Shown: positions 18,032-28,255, numbered from the stretch's first letter. The stretch is 64,000 nucleotides of DNA from an uncultured Ulvibacter sp. (GCA_943789105.1 CALSSW010000005.1:414001-478000); one strand, 5' to 3'. Notes: generated by a model from the letters alone, not told the origin. Made by a program: numbers and translations.

Positions 18032-19531
18032 ATGGCATTACCTAAAATAAATCCTACCACTACAAAGTCGTGGAGCAATCTACAAGAACATTTTACGGCT
18101 ATGGAAACTGTGAAAATGCAAACACTATTTTCTGATCAAAAAGACAGAGAAGAGCATATGACTCTTACTACAGATTTAGTTTCATTAGATTTCTCAAAAA
18201 ATAGGATTACTTCTAAGACCATAGATTTATTGGTAGCACTTGCTAAAGAGACAAAATTAGATAAAGCCATTGCTGCTCAATTTAATGGTGCTGTTATTAA
18301 TGAAACAGAAAACAGACAGGTATTGCATACCGCACTAAGAGATTTTAGTGCAATAAAACCTGAGGTAGAGGCTACCTTGGCTCAGATGAAGCAGTTTTCC
18401 AAGGCTATTATTGACGGTACACATAAGGGCTATACCGGTAAAGTTATAACAGATATTGTTAATATAGGAATAGGAGGAAGTGATTTGGGCCCAGCAATGG
18501 TTACAGAAGCACTTTCGTATTATAAAAATCATCTTAATGTACATTATATTTCTAATGTAGATGGAGATCATGTTTGTGAGATACTAAAAAAACTAGATCC
18601 ACAAACAACACTTTTTATTATAGTAAGTAAAACCTTTACTACACAAGAAACACTTACCAATGCCACAACTGTACGTGAGTGGTTTTTAGAAAAATCTGGA
18701 GAAAAAGCAATTGAGCAACATTTTGTTGCGGTTTCAACAAACCTTTCTGCAGTAGCTAGTTTTGGTATTTTGCCACAACATACATTTACCATGTGGAATT
18801 GGGTAGGGGGAAGATTTTCTTTGTGGAGCGCCGTAGGGCTCTCAACTTGTTGCGCAATAGGGTATACTAATTTTGAACAGTTATTAAAAGGGGCTCATAA
18901 AATGGATTGTCATTTTAAAGAGTCTGAATTTTCTAAAAACATACCTGTTATTTTAGGGCTGTTATCTATTTGGTATACTAATTTTTTTAAAGCAGAAACA
19001 GAAGCCGTTTTACCTTACACCCAATATCTTTCTAAGTTTGTAGATTATTTGCAGCAAGCCTCTATGGAGAGTAATGGTAAATCTGTTGATAGAAATGGAG
19101 TTACTATAGCCTATCAAACAGGTCCTGTTGTTTGGGGTAATACAGGAACCAACGCACAACATGCTTTTATTCAGTTGCTGCATCAAGGAACTATACTTAT
19201 ACCTACAGATTTTATTTTATGTGAGACATCTCTCCATGGTAAAAAAAATCATCAAGATATTTTAATGGCAAACTGTTCTGCTCAAACAGAAGCTCTTTTA
19301 ATGGGTACTTATGGAGAAGATGTTTCTAATCCATATAAAGTATTTCAGGGAAACAAGCCTTCAAACCTATTGAAAATCAACAAGCTATCCCCAGAGAGCT
19401 TAGGTGCCTTAATTGCTATGTATGAGCATAAAATATTTGTTCAAGGTGCTGTGTTAAATATTTATAGTTATGATCAATTTGGTGTTGAGCTAGGAAAGAA
19501 GATCGCCAATAAACAACTAGAAGGATATTAA
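18032..19531 (+). CDS. pgi: Glucose-6-phosphate isomerase
   Basis: Interconverts glucose 6-phosphate and fructose 6-phosphate. The 499 residues align throughout with enterobacterial Pgi: NIGIGGSDLGPAMVTEAL, SKTFTTQETLTNA, WVGGRFSLWSAVGLS. Catalytic residues are present as Glu346 (MESNGK), His377 (NAQHAF) and Lys489 (ELGKK), matching E355, H386 and K514 of E. coli. It is about 50 residues shorter than the 549-residue E. coli enzyme. A loop before the MKQF region and the segment after NCSAQTEAL are shortened, and the C-terminal SHDSSTNGLI tail is absent because the protein ends ten residues after Lys489. Probably a naturally compact form. Confidence 0.94.
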   Translation: MALPKINPTTTKSWSNLQEHFTAMETVKMQTLFSDQKDREEHMTLTTDLVSLDFSKNRITSKTIDLLVALAKETKLDKAIAAQFNGAVINETENRQVLHTALRDFSAIKPEVEATLAQMKQFSKAIIDGTHKGYTGKVITDIVNIGIGGSDLGPAMVTEALSYYKNHLNVHYISNVDGDHVCEILKKLDPQTTLFIIVSKTFTTQETLTNATTVREWFLEKSGEKAIEQHFVAVSTNLSAVASFGILPQHTFTMWNWVGGRFSLWSAVGLSTCCAIGYTNFEQLLKGAHKMDCHFKESEFSKNIPVILGLLSIWYTNFFKAETEAVLPYTQYLSKFVDYLQQASMESNGKSVDRNGVTIAYQTGPVVWGNTGTNAQHAFIQLLHQGTILIPTDFILCETSLHGKKNHQDILMANCSAQTEALLMGTYGEDVSNPYKVFQGNKPSNLLKINKLSPESLGALIAMYEHKIFVQGAVLNIYSYDQFGVELGKKIANKQLEGY

Positions 19532-19626
19532 AATTATCATAATTTTCTTATAATCGTTGTGTTTTAACACTAAGACTTACTGAGTCAGAATTTCTTTTTA
19601 GTATTTTTGGTAAAAAGAAAAAAATT

Positions 19627-22109
19627 ATGAAAAACACTATCCTTGTTTGTAGCTTAACAACCCTATTTTGTTTTACAAATGCTTATTGCCAAACATTAGC
19701 TGAACGTCATGCAATTACCGCAAATTATGATTTGCAGGCTCTTAGCATTTTAGAGGCTGAGTTAAGGCAAGACTTTGAAACCAATCAAAGAATCGCCTTT
19801 GAAATGGCCGCTCAAAAGGGATGGGAAACTCACATGATTTTACCAAACGGCGGAAATGCACTTCTAGTTGGTGTTTTTGATAATGGCACCCCAAAATATT
19901 ATGCAACCTATAATCGTGAGGGTGCTATTACAACAAGAGCAGACAGAGTACACACAGGCGGTGTCGCAGGTTTAGACCTCAACGGTGAGAATATGATTGC
20001 TGGTGTTTGGGATGGTGGCCTAGTTAGAGAAAGCCACAATCTTCTAGAAGACAGGGTTTTGCAGATTGATAATCCAGGAAGTATTAGTAGCCATGCTACC
20101 CATGTGTCGGGTACAATGGTAGGATCTGCAAGTCAAGTTAATGGTCAAGCCAAAGGTATGGCTCCAATGGCTGAATTGTTAGCGTATGATTTTGGCGCAG
20201 ATGAACCAGAGATGACAAGTGCAGCTTCTCAGGGGATGATTCTTTCTAACCATAGTTATGGAATACCTGCAGATAATGTACCTCTGTGGTATATTGGCTA
20301 TTATGATAGTAATGCAAGAAACATTGACAGAATAATATACAACGCACCCTATTATCTTCCTATAATAGCTGCAGGAAATGACCGTCAATCTGGCGCAAAT
20401 TCAAGTGATGGTGGCTATGATTATTTAACAGACAAAGGAGTTGCAAAAAATAACATTGTGGTTGCTGCCACTTTTGAAGTTTTAGATTATGAAGATGCTA
20501 GTGATGTTTTTATGTCTAGCTTTAGTAGTTGGGGACCAACAGATGATGGGCGTATCAAACCAGATATCGCTGCAAAAGGGGTAAACATGTATTCTGCTTC
20601 TGGAGCCTCAAACGCTTCATATTCACTAACATGAGTGGTACTTCAATGGCTACTCCAAATGTTTCTGGAAGTTTACTGTTATTACAACAACATTACAATG
20701 ATTTAAACGGCGAGTATATGCTGGCTTCTACCTTAAGAGCTTTAGCACTTCATACAGCCGATGAGGCAGGTTTTGCTCCGGGTCCAGATTATAGATTTGG
20801 TTGGGGGCTATTAAATACACAGCGTGCTGCCCAATTAATCTCACAAGACAGTAATGAGAGTATGATTATTACTGAAACCTTAGATGCCAATGATGCGTAT
20901 ACCTATAGCTTTAAAGCTGATGGTACTCAAGATATTTCTGCCACTATAGCCTGGACAGATCCAGCAGCAGCTCCACTACCAGGAGGAAACGAAGATGTTG
21001 CCACGCCAAGTTTAATGAACGATCTTGATTTACGGATATCTCAAGATGGTGGTGCTACGTTTTTACCATGGATTTTAAATGCTGCTACGCCAACTGCTGG
21101 GGCAACTACTGGAGATAATGTATTGGATAATGTAGAGAAGATTGAAATCAATGCTCCTGAGCCTGGAGAGTATATTGTTCGTGTATCTCACAAAGGACAA
21201 TTGCTTGTTAATGATACTCAAGTATTTTCTTTGGTTTTAGAAGGTATTTCCAGTGAAGATTTTATGGTTTCTACCACCAACGCAAATGTGTTAACCTGTC
21301 CAGAACTTCAAACTGCTACTTTTGATATAGATGTTACTTTTGACGAAGGCTTTGATGATACTGTTGAATTAACTATTGATGCGGCGCCAGAGGGTACTGT
21401 GGCCACTATTGTTCCTAGTTCTGTTACTCAAACTGCCACGGCTGTATTGACCATAGAGGGTATTGATGTTTTGGCACTTGGTTCATATCCTATTGTAATT
21501 ACTGCAACAGGCACAAGCCAAACAACCAACACCTATGTTTCTTTAGAAATTACAGATGATATCCCAGTGGGGTTAGTTGAGCTGGATTCTCCATCAAATA
21601 ATTCTCAAAACAGACCTATTGATGGCTTAGAATTAGAGTGGGAACTAGCAAGCAATGCAACCTTGGGTTATGAGTATGAAGTAGCCTTAGAGGATACTTT
21701 TGATACTGTTGTTATTACAGGTACTACCTTAGAGTTGGTAACTACACTGAGTGGCTTATCTTATGATACCGAATATTTTTGGAGAGTTCGAGGTGTTAAT
21801 GAATGTTCTTCTGGAACCTATGATGGGTTTAGAAGATTTGTTACCGAGGCAGAGTTGGCTGCCAATGACAACCAGATTCAATCACTGATGGTGTATCCAA
21901 ACCCTGCAAATGCACTTGTAACTATAGAATCACCAGTGAGTATATTAGAGCGTATCTCTGTATACTCTATAACAGGTGTACTATTGCTGGAAAAAGAGGT
22001 TTCAGCAAACCAAGCAACCATTGATATATCAGGTTTTACAACAGGAACCTATTTTGTTAAGGCTACTTCCAAAAATGCGAGTAGTGTAATACAGGTTTTA
22101 AAGAACTAG
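19627..22109 (+). pseudogene. S8 (subtilisin-like) secreted peptidase, upstream copy, broken by a 2-nt insertion
   Basis: Tandem paralogue of the intact gene at 22208. The first open part (19627-20634, 335 residues) has a signal peptide (ending NAYCQ), the propeptide, the catalytic Asp (VWDGG) and His (HATHVSGT). At about 20620-20623 the sequence reads TCATATTCACTAAC where the intact copy has TCATACACTAAC. These two extra bases cause a stop at 20632-20634. The rest, with the catalytic Ser (SGTSMATPN), beta-sandwich domains and T9SS tail, continues as a second open part from ATG 20631 to 22109 (492 residues). The ATG overlaps the stop as ATGA, so coupled restart could yield two polypeptides, but neither has a whole catalytic triad. 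No slippery site is visible. Recently inactivated gene, or a sequence error to be ruled out. Confidence 0.8.
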
Positions 22110-24688
22110 GGTAATTATTAAAATTTTAAAACAACAATTTTATATTTAAAAAATAAGTCCTTGTTATGATTATAAAGGCTGTATTTTTTTTAGAAAATAG
22201 CTAAATCATGAAAAAAAGCACACTGTTATATGGTATCGTAGCTTTATTGTCTGTAAGCAATGCCTATTCCCAAACATTAGCTGAACGTCAAGTAATTACC
22301 GCAAATTATGATTTGCAGACTCTTAGCATTTTAGAGGCTGAGTTAAGGCAAGACTTTGAAACCAATCAAAGAATCGCCTTTGAAATGGCCGCTCAAAAGG
22401 GATGGGAAACTCACATGATTTTACCAAACGGCGGAAATGCACTTCTAGTTGGTGTTTTTGATAATGGCACCCCAAAATACTACACTACAGATAATCGTGA
22501 AGGTGCTATTACAACAAGAGCAGACAGAGTACACACAGGCGGTGTCGCAGGTTTAGACCTCAACGGAGAGAACATGATTGCTGGTGTTTGGGATGGGGGG
22601 CGTGTTAGAGATACTCACAACCTTCTAGAAGACAGGACAACACAGATTGACAATCCAGGAAGTATAAGTAATCACTCTACCCATGTATCGGGTACAATGG
22701 TAGGATCTGCAAGTCAAGTTAATGGTCAAGCCAAAGGTATGGCTCCAATGGCAGAACTAATAACCTATGATTTTGGCGCAGATGAACCAGAGATGACAAA
22801 TGCTGCAGCAAATGGCTTGCTAATTTCTAACCATAGTTATGGTATTGCAAGTAGTAACGTGCCTCTTTGGTATATTGGCTATTATGATAGCAATGCCAGA
22901 GATATAGACAGAATAGTGTATAATGCACCCTATTATTTGCCAATTTGTTCTGCAGGAAATGACCGTCAATCTGGAGAAAACCCCTCAGATGGTGGCTATG
23001 ATTACCTAACAGATAAAAGTGTGGCAAAAAATAATATTGTGGTTGCTGCCACTTTTGAAGTTTTAGATTATGAAGATGCCAGTGATGTTTTTATGTCTAG
23101 CTTTAGTAGTTGGGGACCAACAGATGATGGGCGTATCAAACCAGATATCGCTGCAAAAGGGGTAAACATGTATTCTGCTTCTGGAGCCTCAAACGCTTCA
23201 TACACTAACATGAGTGGTACTTCAATGGCTACTCCAAATGTTTCTGGAAGTTTACTGTTATTACAACAACATTACAATGATTTAAACGGCGAGTATATGC
23301 TGGCTTCTACCTTAAGAGCTTTAGCACTTCATACAGCCGATGAGGCAGGTTTTGCTCCGGGTCCAGATTATAGATTTGGTTGGGGGCTATTAAATACACA
23401 GCGTGCTGCCCAATTAATCTCACAAGACAGTAATGAGAGTATGATTATTACTGAAACCTTAGATGCCAATGATGCGTATACCTATAGCTTTAAAGCTGAT
23501 GGTACTCAAGATATTTCTGCCACTATAGCCTGGACAGATCCAGCAGCAGCTCCACTACCAGGAGGAAACGAAGATGTTGCCACGCCAAGTTTAATGAACG
23601 ATCTTGATTTACGGATATCTCAAGATGGTGGTGCTACGTTTTTACCATGGATTTTAAATGCTGCTACGCCAACTGCTGGGGCAACTACTGGAGATAATGT
23701 AGTGGATAATGTAGAGAAGATTGAAATCAATGCTCCTGAGCCTGGAGAGTATATTGTTCGTGTATCTCACAAAGGACAATTGCTTGTTAATGATACTCAA
23801 GTATTTTCTTTGGTTTTAGAAGGTATTTCCAGTGAAGATTTTATGGTTTCTACCACCAACGCAAATGTGTTAACCTGTCCAGAACTTCAAACTGCTACTT
23901 TTGATATAGATGTTACTTTTGACGAAGGCTTTGATGATACTGTTGAATTAACTATTGATGCGGCGCCAGAGGGTACTGTGGCCACTATTGTTCCTAGTTC
24001 TGTTACTCAAACTGCCACGGCTGTATTGACCATAGAGGGTATTGATGTTTTGGCACTTGGTTCATATCCTATTGTAATTACTGCAACAGGCACAAGCCAA
24101 ACAACCAACACCTATGTTTCTTTAGAAATTACAGATGATATCCCAGTGGGGTTAGTTGAGCTGGATTCTCCATCAAATAATTCTCAAAACAGACCTATTG
24201 ATGGCTTAGAATTAGAGTGGGAACTAGCAAGCAATGCAACCTTGGGTTATGAGTATGAAGTAGCCTTAGAGGATACTTTTGATACTGTTGTTATTACAGG
24301 TACTACCTTAGAGTTGGTAACTACACTGAGTGGCTTATCTTATGATACCGAATATTTTTGGAGAGTTCGAGGTGTTAATGAATGTTCTTCTGGAACCTAT
24401 GATGGGTTTAGAAGATTTGTTACCGAGGCAGAGTTGGCTGCCAATGACAACCAGATTCAATCACTGATGGTGTATCCAAACCCTGCAAATGCACTTGTAA
24501 CTATAGAATCACCAGTGAGTATATTAGAGCGTATCTCTGTATACTCTATAACAGGTGTACTATTGCTGGAAAAAGAGGTTTCAGCAAACCAAGCAACCAT
24601 TGATATATCAGGTTTTACAACAGGAACCTATTTTGTTAAGGCTACTTCCAAAAATGCGAGTAGTGTAATACAGGTTTTAAAGAACTAG
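19690..24688 (+). repeat. Tandem duplication of the S8 peptidase gene (about 2.4 kb per copy)
   Basis: 19690-22109 and 22271-24688 are homologous in direct orientation. Similarity starts inside the signal peptide region (CAAACATTAGCTGAACGTCA) and stops at the stop codon. A block of variable patches lies between about 20010-20440 and 22590-23020. From about 20455 and 23034 to the ends the copies differ at only a handful of positions that I could find: GCT/GCC in one codon, the 2-nt insertion, and TTG/GTG giving Leu/Val. The sharp contrast suggests gene conversion. Confidence 0.9.
22208..24688 (+). CDS. T9SS-secreted S8 (subtilisin-like) serine peptidase
   Basis: Secreted endopeptidase, 826 residues. 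Signal peptide 1-22 (ending SNAYSQ), a propeptide-like region to about 100, then the S8 catalytic domain (about 110-400). The triad is Asp129 (VWDGG), His159 (HSTHVSGT) and Ser339 (SGTSMATPN). A beta-sandwich of the pre-peptidase/P-domain kind (about 420-545) follows, then a region of about 100 residues, a fibronectin-III-like domain (about 645-740, YDTEYFWRVRGVNEC) and a T9SS sorting tail (about 750-826, VYPNPANALVTI, final VLKN). The gene is intact, unlike the upstream copy. Cleavage specificity cannot be told from sequence. Confidence 0.93.
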   Translation: MKKSTLLYGIVALLSVSNAYSQTLAERQVITANYDLQTLSILEAELRQDFETNQRIAFEMAAQKGWETHMILPNGGNALLVGVFDNGTPKYYTTDNREGAITTRADRVHTGGVAGLDLNGENMIAGVWDGGRVRDTHNLLEDRTTQIDNPGSISNHSTHVSGTMVGSASQVNGQAKGMAPMAELITYDFGADEPEMTNAAANGLLISNHSYGIASSNVPLWYIGYYDSNARDIDRIVYNAPYYLPICSAGNDRQSGENPSDGGYDYLTDKSVAKNNIVVAATFEVLDYEDASDVFMSSFSSWGPTDDGRIKPDIAAKGVNMYSASGASNASYTNMSGTSMATPNVSGSLLLLQQHYNDLNGEYMLASTLRALALHTADEAGFAPGPDYRFGWGLLNTQRAAQLISQDSNESMIITETLDANDAYTYSFKADGTQDISATIAWTDPAAAPLPGGNEDVATPSLMNDLDLRISQDGGATFLPWILNAATPTAGATTGDNVVDNVEKIEINAPEPGEYIVRVSHKGQLLVNDTQVFSLVLEGISSEDFMVSTTNANVLTCPELQTATFDIDVTFDEGFDDTVELTIDAAPEGTVATIVPSSVTQTATAVLTIEGIDVLALGSYPIVITATGTSQTTNTYVSLEITDDIPVGLVELDSPSNNSQNRPIDGLELEWELASNATLGYEYEVALEDTFDTVVITGTTLELVTTLSGLSYDTEYFWRVRGVNECSSGTYDGFRRFVTEAELAANDNQIQSLMVYPNPANALVTIESPVSILERISVYSITGVLLLEKEVSANQATIDISGFTTGTYFVKATSKNASSVIQVLKN

Positions 24689-24700
24689 ATCCTATAATAT

Positions 24701-24739
24701 AAAAAAAGCTCCCAGTTATATATAGCTGGGGACTTTTTT
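24701..24739. terminator. Bidirectional terminator between convergent genes
   Basis: An A run and GCTCCCAG (24701-24715) face CTGGGGACTTTTTT (24726-24739) across a short AT loop. The stem has one mismatch. A residues on the left and T residues on the right let it serve both the S8 peptidase and the convergent endonuclease gene. Confidence 0.7.
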
Positions 24740-24783
24740 GTGCAATGTAGTTTTACAAAAATAATTTGATAGCTTAAACAGCC

Positions 24784-25827
24784 TTACTTTACTACTAATT
24801 TTTGTGTTGTTCTTACTTTTTCTGAGCTTTCTATCGTTAGGATATAGATACCAGAGGTAAGAGTAGAAATATCCATACTCTCATATACTTTAATAGAAGG
24901 TACTTCTTTAATTTTCTTACCTGAAATACTATATATAACAACTGAATAACTTGCTTGGCTATCAGTTGAGCTAATGGCTATGGTATCTGTTGCTGGATTT
25001 GGATAGATCGTAAACCCTTGCCCGTTGTTGTTGCCAACACTAAGGGTTCCCCAGCGGTCTTCTGCGGGTGCTCCTCCCCAAATAATAGTGGCAAGATATG
25101 GGTTGTCTATAAATGGGTTTCTATTTCCGTAGGCAGTTTCTAAATAGTTATTTCGTTGATCCTCGAATGTCGTATCTACTGGGTCTTCAACGTTCCATTG
25201 CAGGTATACTTGTAGCATATTGTTGCCACTTTGCAGGGCCCCTGTTCCATTTAATGAAGGAAGACACCTTTCTCCATAACGTGTGTACATATACATCATC
25301 ATTCTTGCTACATCTCCTTTCCACTCGTCACCAGGGTACCAGTTTCCATTTACATCACCAGAGGTGCCTGATCCTGCAGCAAATTTTTTGTTTCCACGAT
25401 TCCCGTTCATCTGTACATCACTAGATCTTAGGTTGTGGGGGTCTGCAACAATACCCGTGAAAATATTACTAGTTCCGCCCATTTCAGGGTCTGCGTTGCT
25501 ACGTGAAAAAACGTGTTCTCTATTAAAATTACAAGAATTACCTCCAAATTCTTGTTTATTTCTAGTACGCTCGGTCACACAACTCGAGTTGCTATATCCA
25601 TACACTAATAACACGTTTTGACTGTTATCTGGATCCTCATCTGTTTCTAACATGGTATCACGAACATCACCATATGTAAATGTTGTGTTATTAATATCAA
25701 TCTTATCTTGAAGTTCATTGTATAATGCCTCTCCTGTAAGAGTAAGGTTTACATTATTATAATACGATTGCTGTGCTAATAATATGCTTGTAATGCTTAA
25801 GCAAAAAAGTAGTTGTACTGTTTTCAT
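24784..25827 (-). CDS. T9SS-secreted endonuclease I (EndA/NucM family)
   Basis: Extracellular non-specific DNase of the endonuclease I beta-beta-alpha-Me family, 347 residues. Signal peptide at 1-18 (ILLAQQ). The catalytic motif NREHVFSRS is near residue 103, and DPHNLRSSDVQMNGNRGNKKF and WYPGDEWKGDVARMMMYM are typical of the family. A T9SS tail ends the protein (about 270-347: IYPNPATDTIAI, MDISTLTSGIYILTI, LVVK). Its ATG overlaps the stop of the RNA methyltransferase gene by 4 bp (ATGA), implying translational coupling. A role in scavenging extracellular DNA is inferred. Confidence 0.92.
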   Translation of the reverse strand: MKTVQLLFCLSITSILLAQQSYYNNVNLTLTGEALYNELQDKIDINNTTFTYGDVRDTMLETDEDPDNSQNVLLVYGYSNSSCVTERTRNKQEFGGNSCNFNREHVFSRSNADPEMGGTSNIFTGIVADPHNLRSSDVQMNGNRGNKKFAAGSGTSGDVNGNWYPGDEWKGDVARMMMYMYTRYGERCLPSLNGTGALQSGNNMLQVYLQWNVEDPVDTTFEDQRNNYLETAYGNRNPFIDNPYLATIIWGGAPAEDRWGTLSVGNNNGQGFTIYPNPATDTIAISSTDSQASYSVVIYSISGKKIKEVPSIKVYESMDISTLTSGIYILTIESSEKVRTTQKLVVK

Positions 25828-27041
25828 TTATATTTTTTTTTAAGTAGTGCCATATAAAATCCATCAAATCCAGAACTTGAAGGAAGTATTTTTTCATCTT
25901 TTACAAAGGTAAAGGTTTCTCCCGCATCTCGCTTTAAAAATGCTTTTACTTGTTTTTCATTTTCACTTGGTAATATAGAGCAAGTAGCATACACTAAATC
26001 TCCTCCAGGTTTTACCATTCTAGAATAGGAATCTAAAATTTCACTTTGAGTACCTTTAATTTCCTGTAAAAAATCAGGATTCATTTTCCATTTAGCATCA
26101 GGGTTTCTTCTTAGCACACCTAGTCCAGTACATGGAGAGTCTATAAGTACTTTATCTGCCTTGCCTAGAAGTTTTTTAATAACCTTGGTAGAATCTATAG
26201 TTCTGGTTTCTATGTTATGAATACCATTACGGCGGGCACGTCTTTTTAGTTCATTTAATTTATTTTCATAAATATCCATGGATACTACCTGCCCTTTGTT
26301 TTTCATAAGAGAGGCGATGTGCAGGCTTTTACCTCCAGCTCCAGCACATGCATCTATAATACGCATACCAGGCTTGGGGTCTAGAAGTGCAGCAACTTTT
26401 TGTGAAGATGCATCTTGTACTTCAAACCAACCCTTTTTAAAGGCATCTGTAATAAATACGTTTGCACGCTCTCGTAAGACCAGTGCGTGAGGGTAACCTT
26501 TTATTGTTTTTGTGAGTATGTCATCTTCTTTTAAGGCTAGTTGCAGATCCTCTAGTGTTGCTTTAATAGGGTTTACTCTTAAAACCACCTGTGCTTGTTT
26601 GTTTAATGCCGCCAACTCTTTGTCCCATTTTTTACCTAATTCTTTTACACCCAACTCATCCAACCAATCTGGAATAGACTCCCTGATTTTTCTTGTTTTT
26701 GATAATTCATCAAAACGACCTTTAATACGCCTTGTTGGAGTTTGCTCAAATTGTGTCCAGTCTTTAGGTATGGCTATGCCTTTAAGGGTACACCAAACGG
26801 CAAACATTCTGTACAGATTACCGCGAGAAAAAGGAGCTTGTACCTCTGCAATCTCTTGGTAAAGGCGTTTCCACCTTACTATGTCATAGGTGGTTTCTGC
26901 AATAAAACTGCGGTCTCTTGAGCCCCAACGTTTGTCTTTTTTCAGGGTAGCTCTCAATACTTTATCGGCTTGTTTTTGCTTATTAAAAATAAGGTCTAAT
27001 GAATCAATAGTAGCAAAAACAAGGGTTCTGTGTAATCTCAT
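25824..27041 (-). CDS. RsmB/NOP-family RNA (cytosine-5) methyltransferase
   Basis: SAM-dependent m5C methyltransferase acting on RNA, 405 residues. An N-terminal NusB-like helical part (about 1-140) precedes a Rossmann methyltransferase domain. Motifs include DACAGAGGKSLHIASLM (SAM site), the catalytic motif IV DSPCTGLGVLRRNPD and the second Cys region VYATCSILPSENEKQV. Two conserved Cys residues (PC and TC) are the NOP2/RsmB hallmark. The exact target, rRNA or tRNA, cannot be assigned. First gene of a minus-strand pair with the endonuclease. Confidence 0.92.
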   Translation of the reverse strand: MRLHRTLVFATIDSLDLIFNKQKQADKVLRATLKKDKRWGSRDRSFIAETTYDIVRWKRLYQEIAEVQAPFSRGNLYRMFAVWCTLKGIAIPKDWTQFEQTPTRRIKGRFDELSKTRKIRESIPDWLDELGVKELGKKWDKELAALNKQAQVVLRVNPIKATLEDLQLALKEDDILTKTIKGYPHALVLRERANVFITDAFKKGWFEVQDASSQKVAALLDPKPGMRIIDACAGAGGKSLHIASLMKNKGQVVSMDIYENKLNELKRRARRNGIHNIETRTIDSTKVIKKLLGKADKVLIDSPCTGLGVLRRNPDAKWKMNPDFLQEIKGTQSEILDSYSRMVKPGGDLVYATCSILPSENEKQVKAFLKRDAGETFTFVKDEKILPSSSGFDGFYMALLKKKYK

Positions 27042-27142
27042 AGGTAAATAATAAACAGCATTTTGTATGCTTTAATGCGTATGCAAAGGTATCTTATTTT
27101 CAACGATTTGTTTTGGTTACTTTTACTAAAAATAACATGACG

Positions 27143-28186
27143 ATGAAACATCTTTTAAGTATCATAATAATCCTTGTAGTATGTAGTTCTTGTTCTAGAC
27201 AAAAAATAGAGTCTTTTACACGTATTAGTATTTCAGAAATATTTACAGATAGCTTGAGCATTCGTGCTATTGTCGCCCAAGACACCTCACGTGTATGGTT
27301 TGCAGCCAATAGAGGTGTTGTTGGGCTTGTAGATGGAAATACCCCTAAACTTGCAACAGTATCTTATGATAACAAGCTGCTCCATTTTAGAGCTATAGCC
27401 AAGACACAAGATGCTGTTTTTGTTTTAAGCATTGATACCCCCGCGGTTTTATACAAAATTGACGTTAAAGACAATCAGGCTACTACTATGCAAGAAGTTT
27501 ACCTAGAAACCGGTGAGGACGTTTTTTACGATGCAATTTCTTTCTGGAACGACCAAGAAGGTATTGCCATGGGAGATCCTATAGGTGGCTGTCTTTCTAT
27601 TATTATAACCAGAGATGGAGGTGATTCTTGGTCTAAATTGTCTTGTGGTGTCTTGCCATCTGTAGTGGTTGGTGAAGCTGCATTTGCAGCTAGTAATTCT
27701 AATATAGCAATTTATGGAGATCATACCTGGATTGTAACAGGAGGAATGAGGGCCCGTGTATTTTATTCTGCAGATAAAGGCATTACTTGGGCCGTGTATG
27801 ATACACCTATTTTGCAAGGAGGTGTTATGACGGGTATTTACAGTGTTGATTTTTTTGATGCCAGCACGGGTGTTATTGTTGGCGGAAACTGGGATGATAA
27901 AGACTTTAATCAGGGTAATAAAGCCATTACCAAAGATGGCGGAAAAACATGGAGTTTACTCAGTAATGGCGCCGGCCCTGGATATAGATCTTCGGTATCT
28001 TTTGTACCTGGAACAAAAGGGCAGGGTATTGTGGCGGTAGGGTCACCGGGTATTTCTTATAGCAGTGATCAAGGTCTCACTTGGAGTGAATTATCCAAAG
28101 AGGGCTTTTATGCCATAGAATTTGTAAATGATAGCGTAGCATTTGCCAGTGGTAGTATGAAAATTTCCAAACTAACATTCAAATAA
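27143..28186 (+). CDS. BNR/YCF48-like beta-propeller lipoprotein
   Basis: 347-residue lipoprotein of a family annotated in flavobacteria as oxidoreductase or photosystem-II-stability-factor-like; true function unknown. Start ATG 27143 gives a short lipoprotein signal (VVCSSC, Cys17). An in-frame ATG two codons upstream (27137) is an equal alternative. Repeated sialidase/BNR-type Asp-box elements occur along the chain (TRDGGDSWSKLS, SADKGITWAVYD, TKDGGKTWSLLS, SSDQGLTWSEL), as in a seven-bladed propeller. It is divergent from the methyltransferase gene and convergent with the Spy-like gene. No catalytic residues can be claimed. Confidence 0.82.
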   Translation: MKHLLSIIIILVVCSSCSRQKIESFTRISISEIFTDSLSIRAIVAQDTSRVWFAANRGVVGLVDGNTPKLATVSYDNKLLHFRAIAKTQDAVFVLSIDTPAVLYKIDVKDNQATTMQEVYLETGEDVFYDAISFWNDQEGIAMGDPIGGCLSIIITRDGGDSWSKLSCGVLPSVVVGEAAFAASNSNIAIYGDHTWIVTGGMRARVFYSADKGITWAVYDTPILQGGVMTGIYSVDFFDASTGVIVGGNWDDKDFNQGNKAITKDGGKTWSLLSNGAGPGYRSSVSFVPGTKGQGIVAVGSPGISYSSDQGLTWSELSKEGFYAIEFVNDSVAFASGSMKISKLTFK

Positions 28187-28190
28187 AAAT

Positions 28191-28227
28191 ACACCCAACA
28201 TTCTATTTACAATAGCTTGTTGGGTGT
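28191..28227. terminator. Terminator hairpin between convergent genes
   Basis: Perfect 10-bp stem ACACCCAACA (28191-28200) with TGTTGGGTGT (28218-28227) and a 17-nt loop. Read on the minus strand it is followed by an AT-rich run with five T residues, so it best fits the Spy-like operon. It may also stop the BNR gene. Confidence 0.75.
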
Positions 28228-28255
28228 GCTGTAAACTCAGGTAAAATATATACTG

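Noticed and set aside
20615-20640. Programmed ribosomal frameshift in the first S8 gene
   Set aside because: No slippery heptamer or downstream structure, and the paralogue differs by a plain 2-nt insertion.
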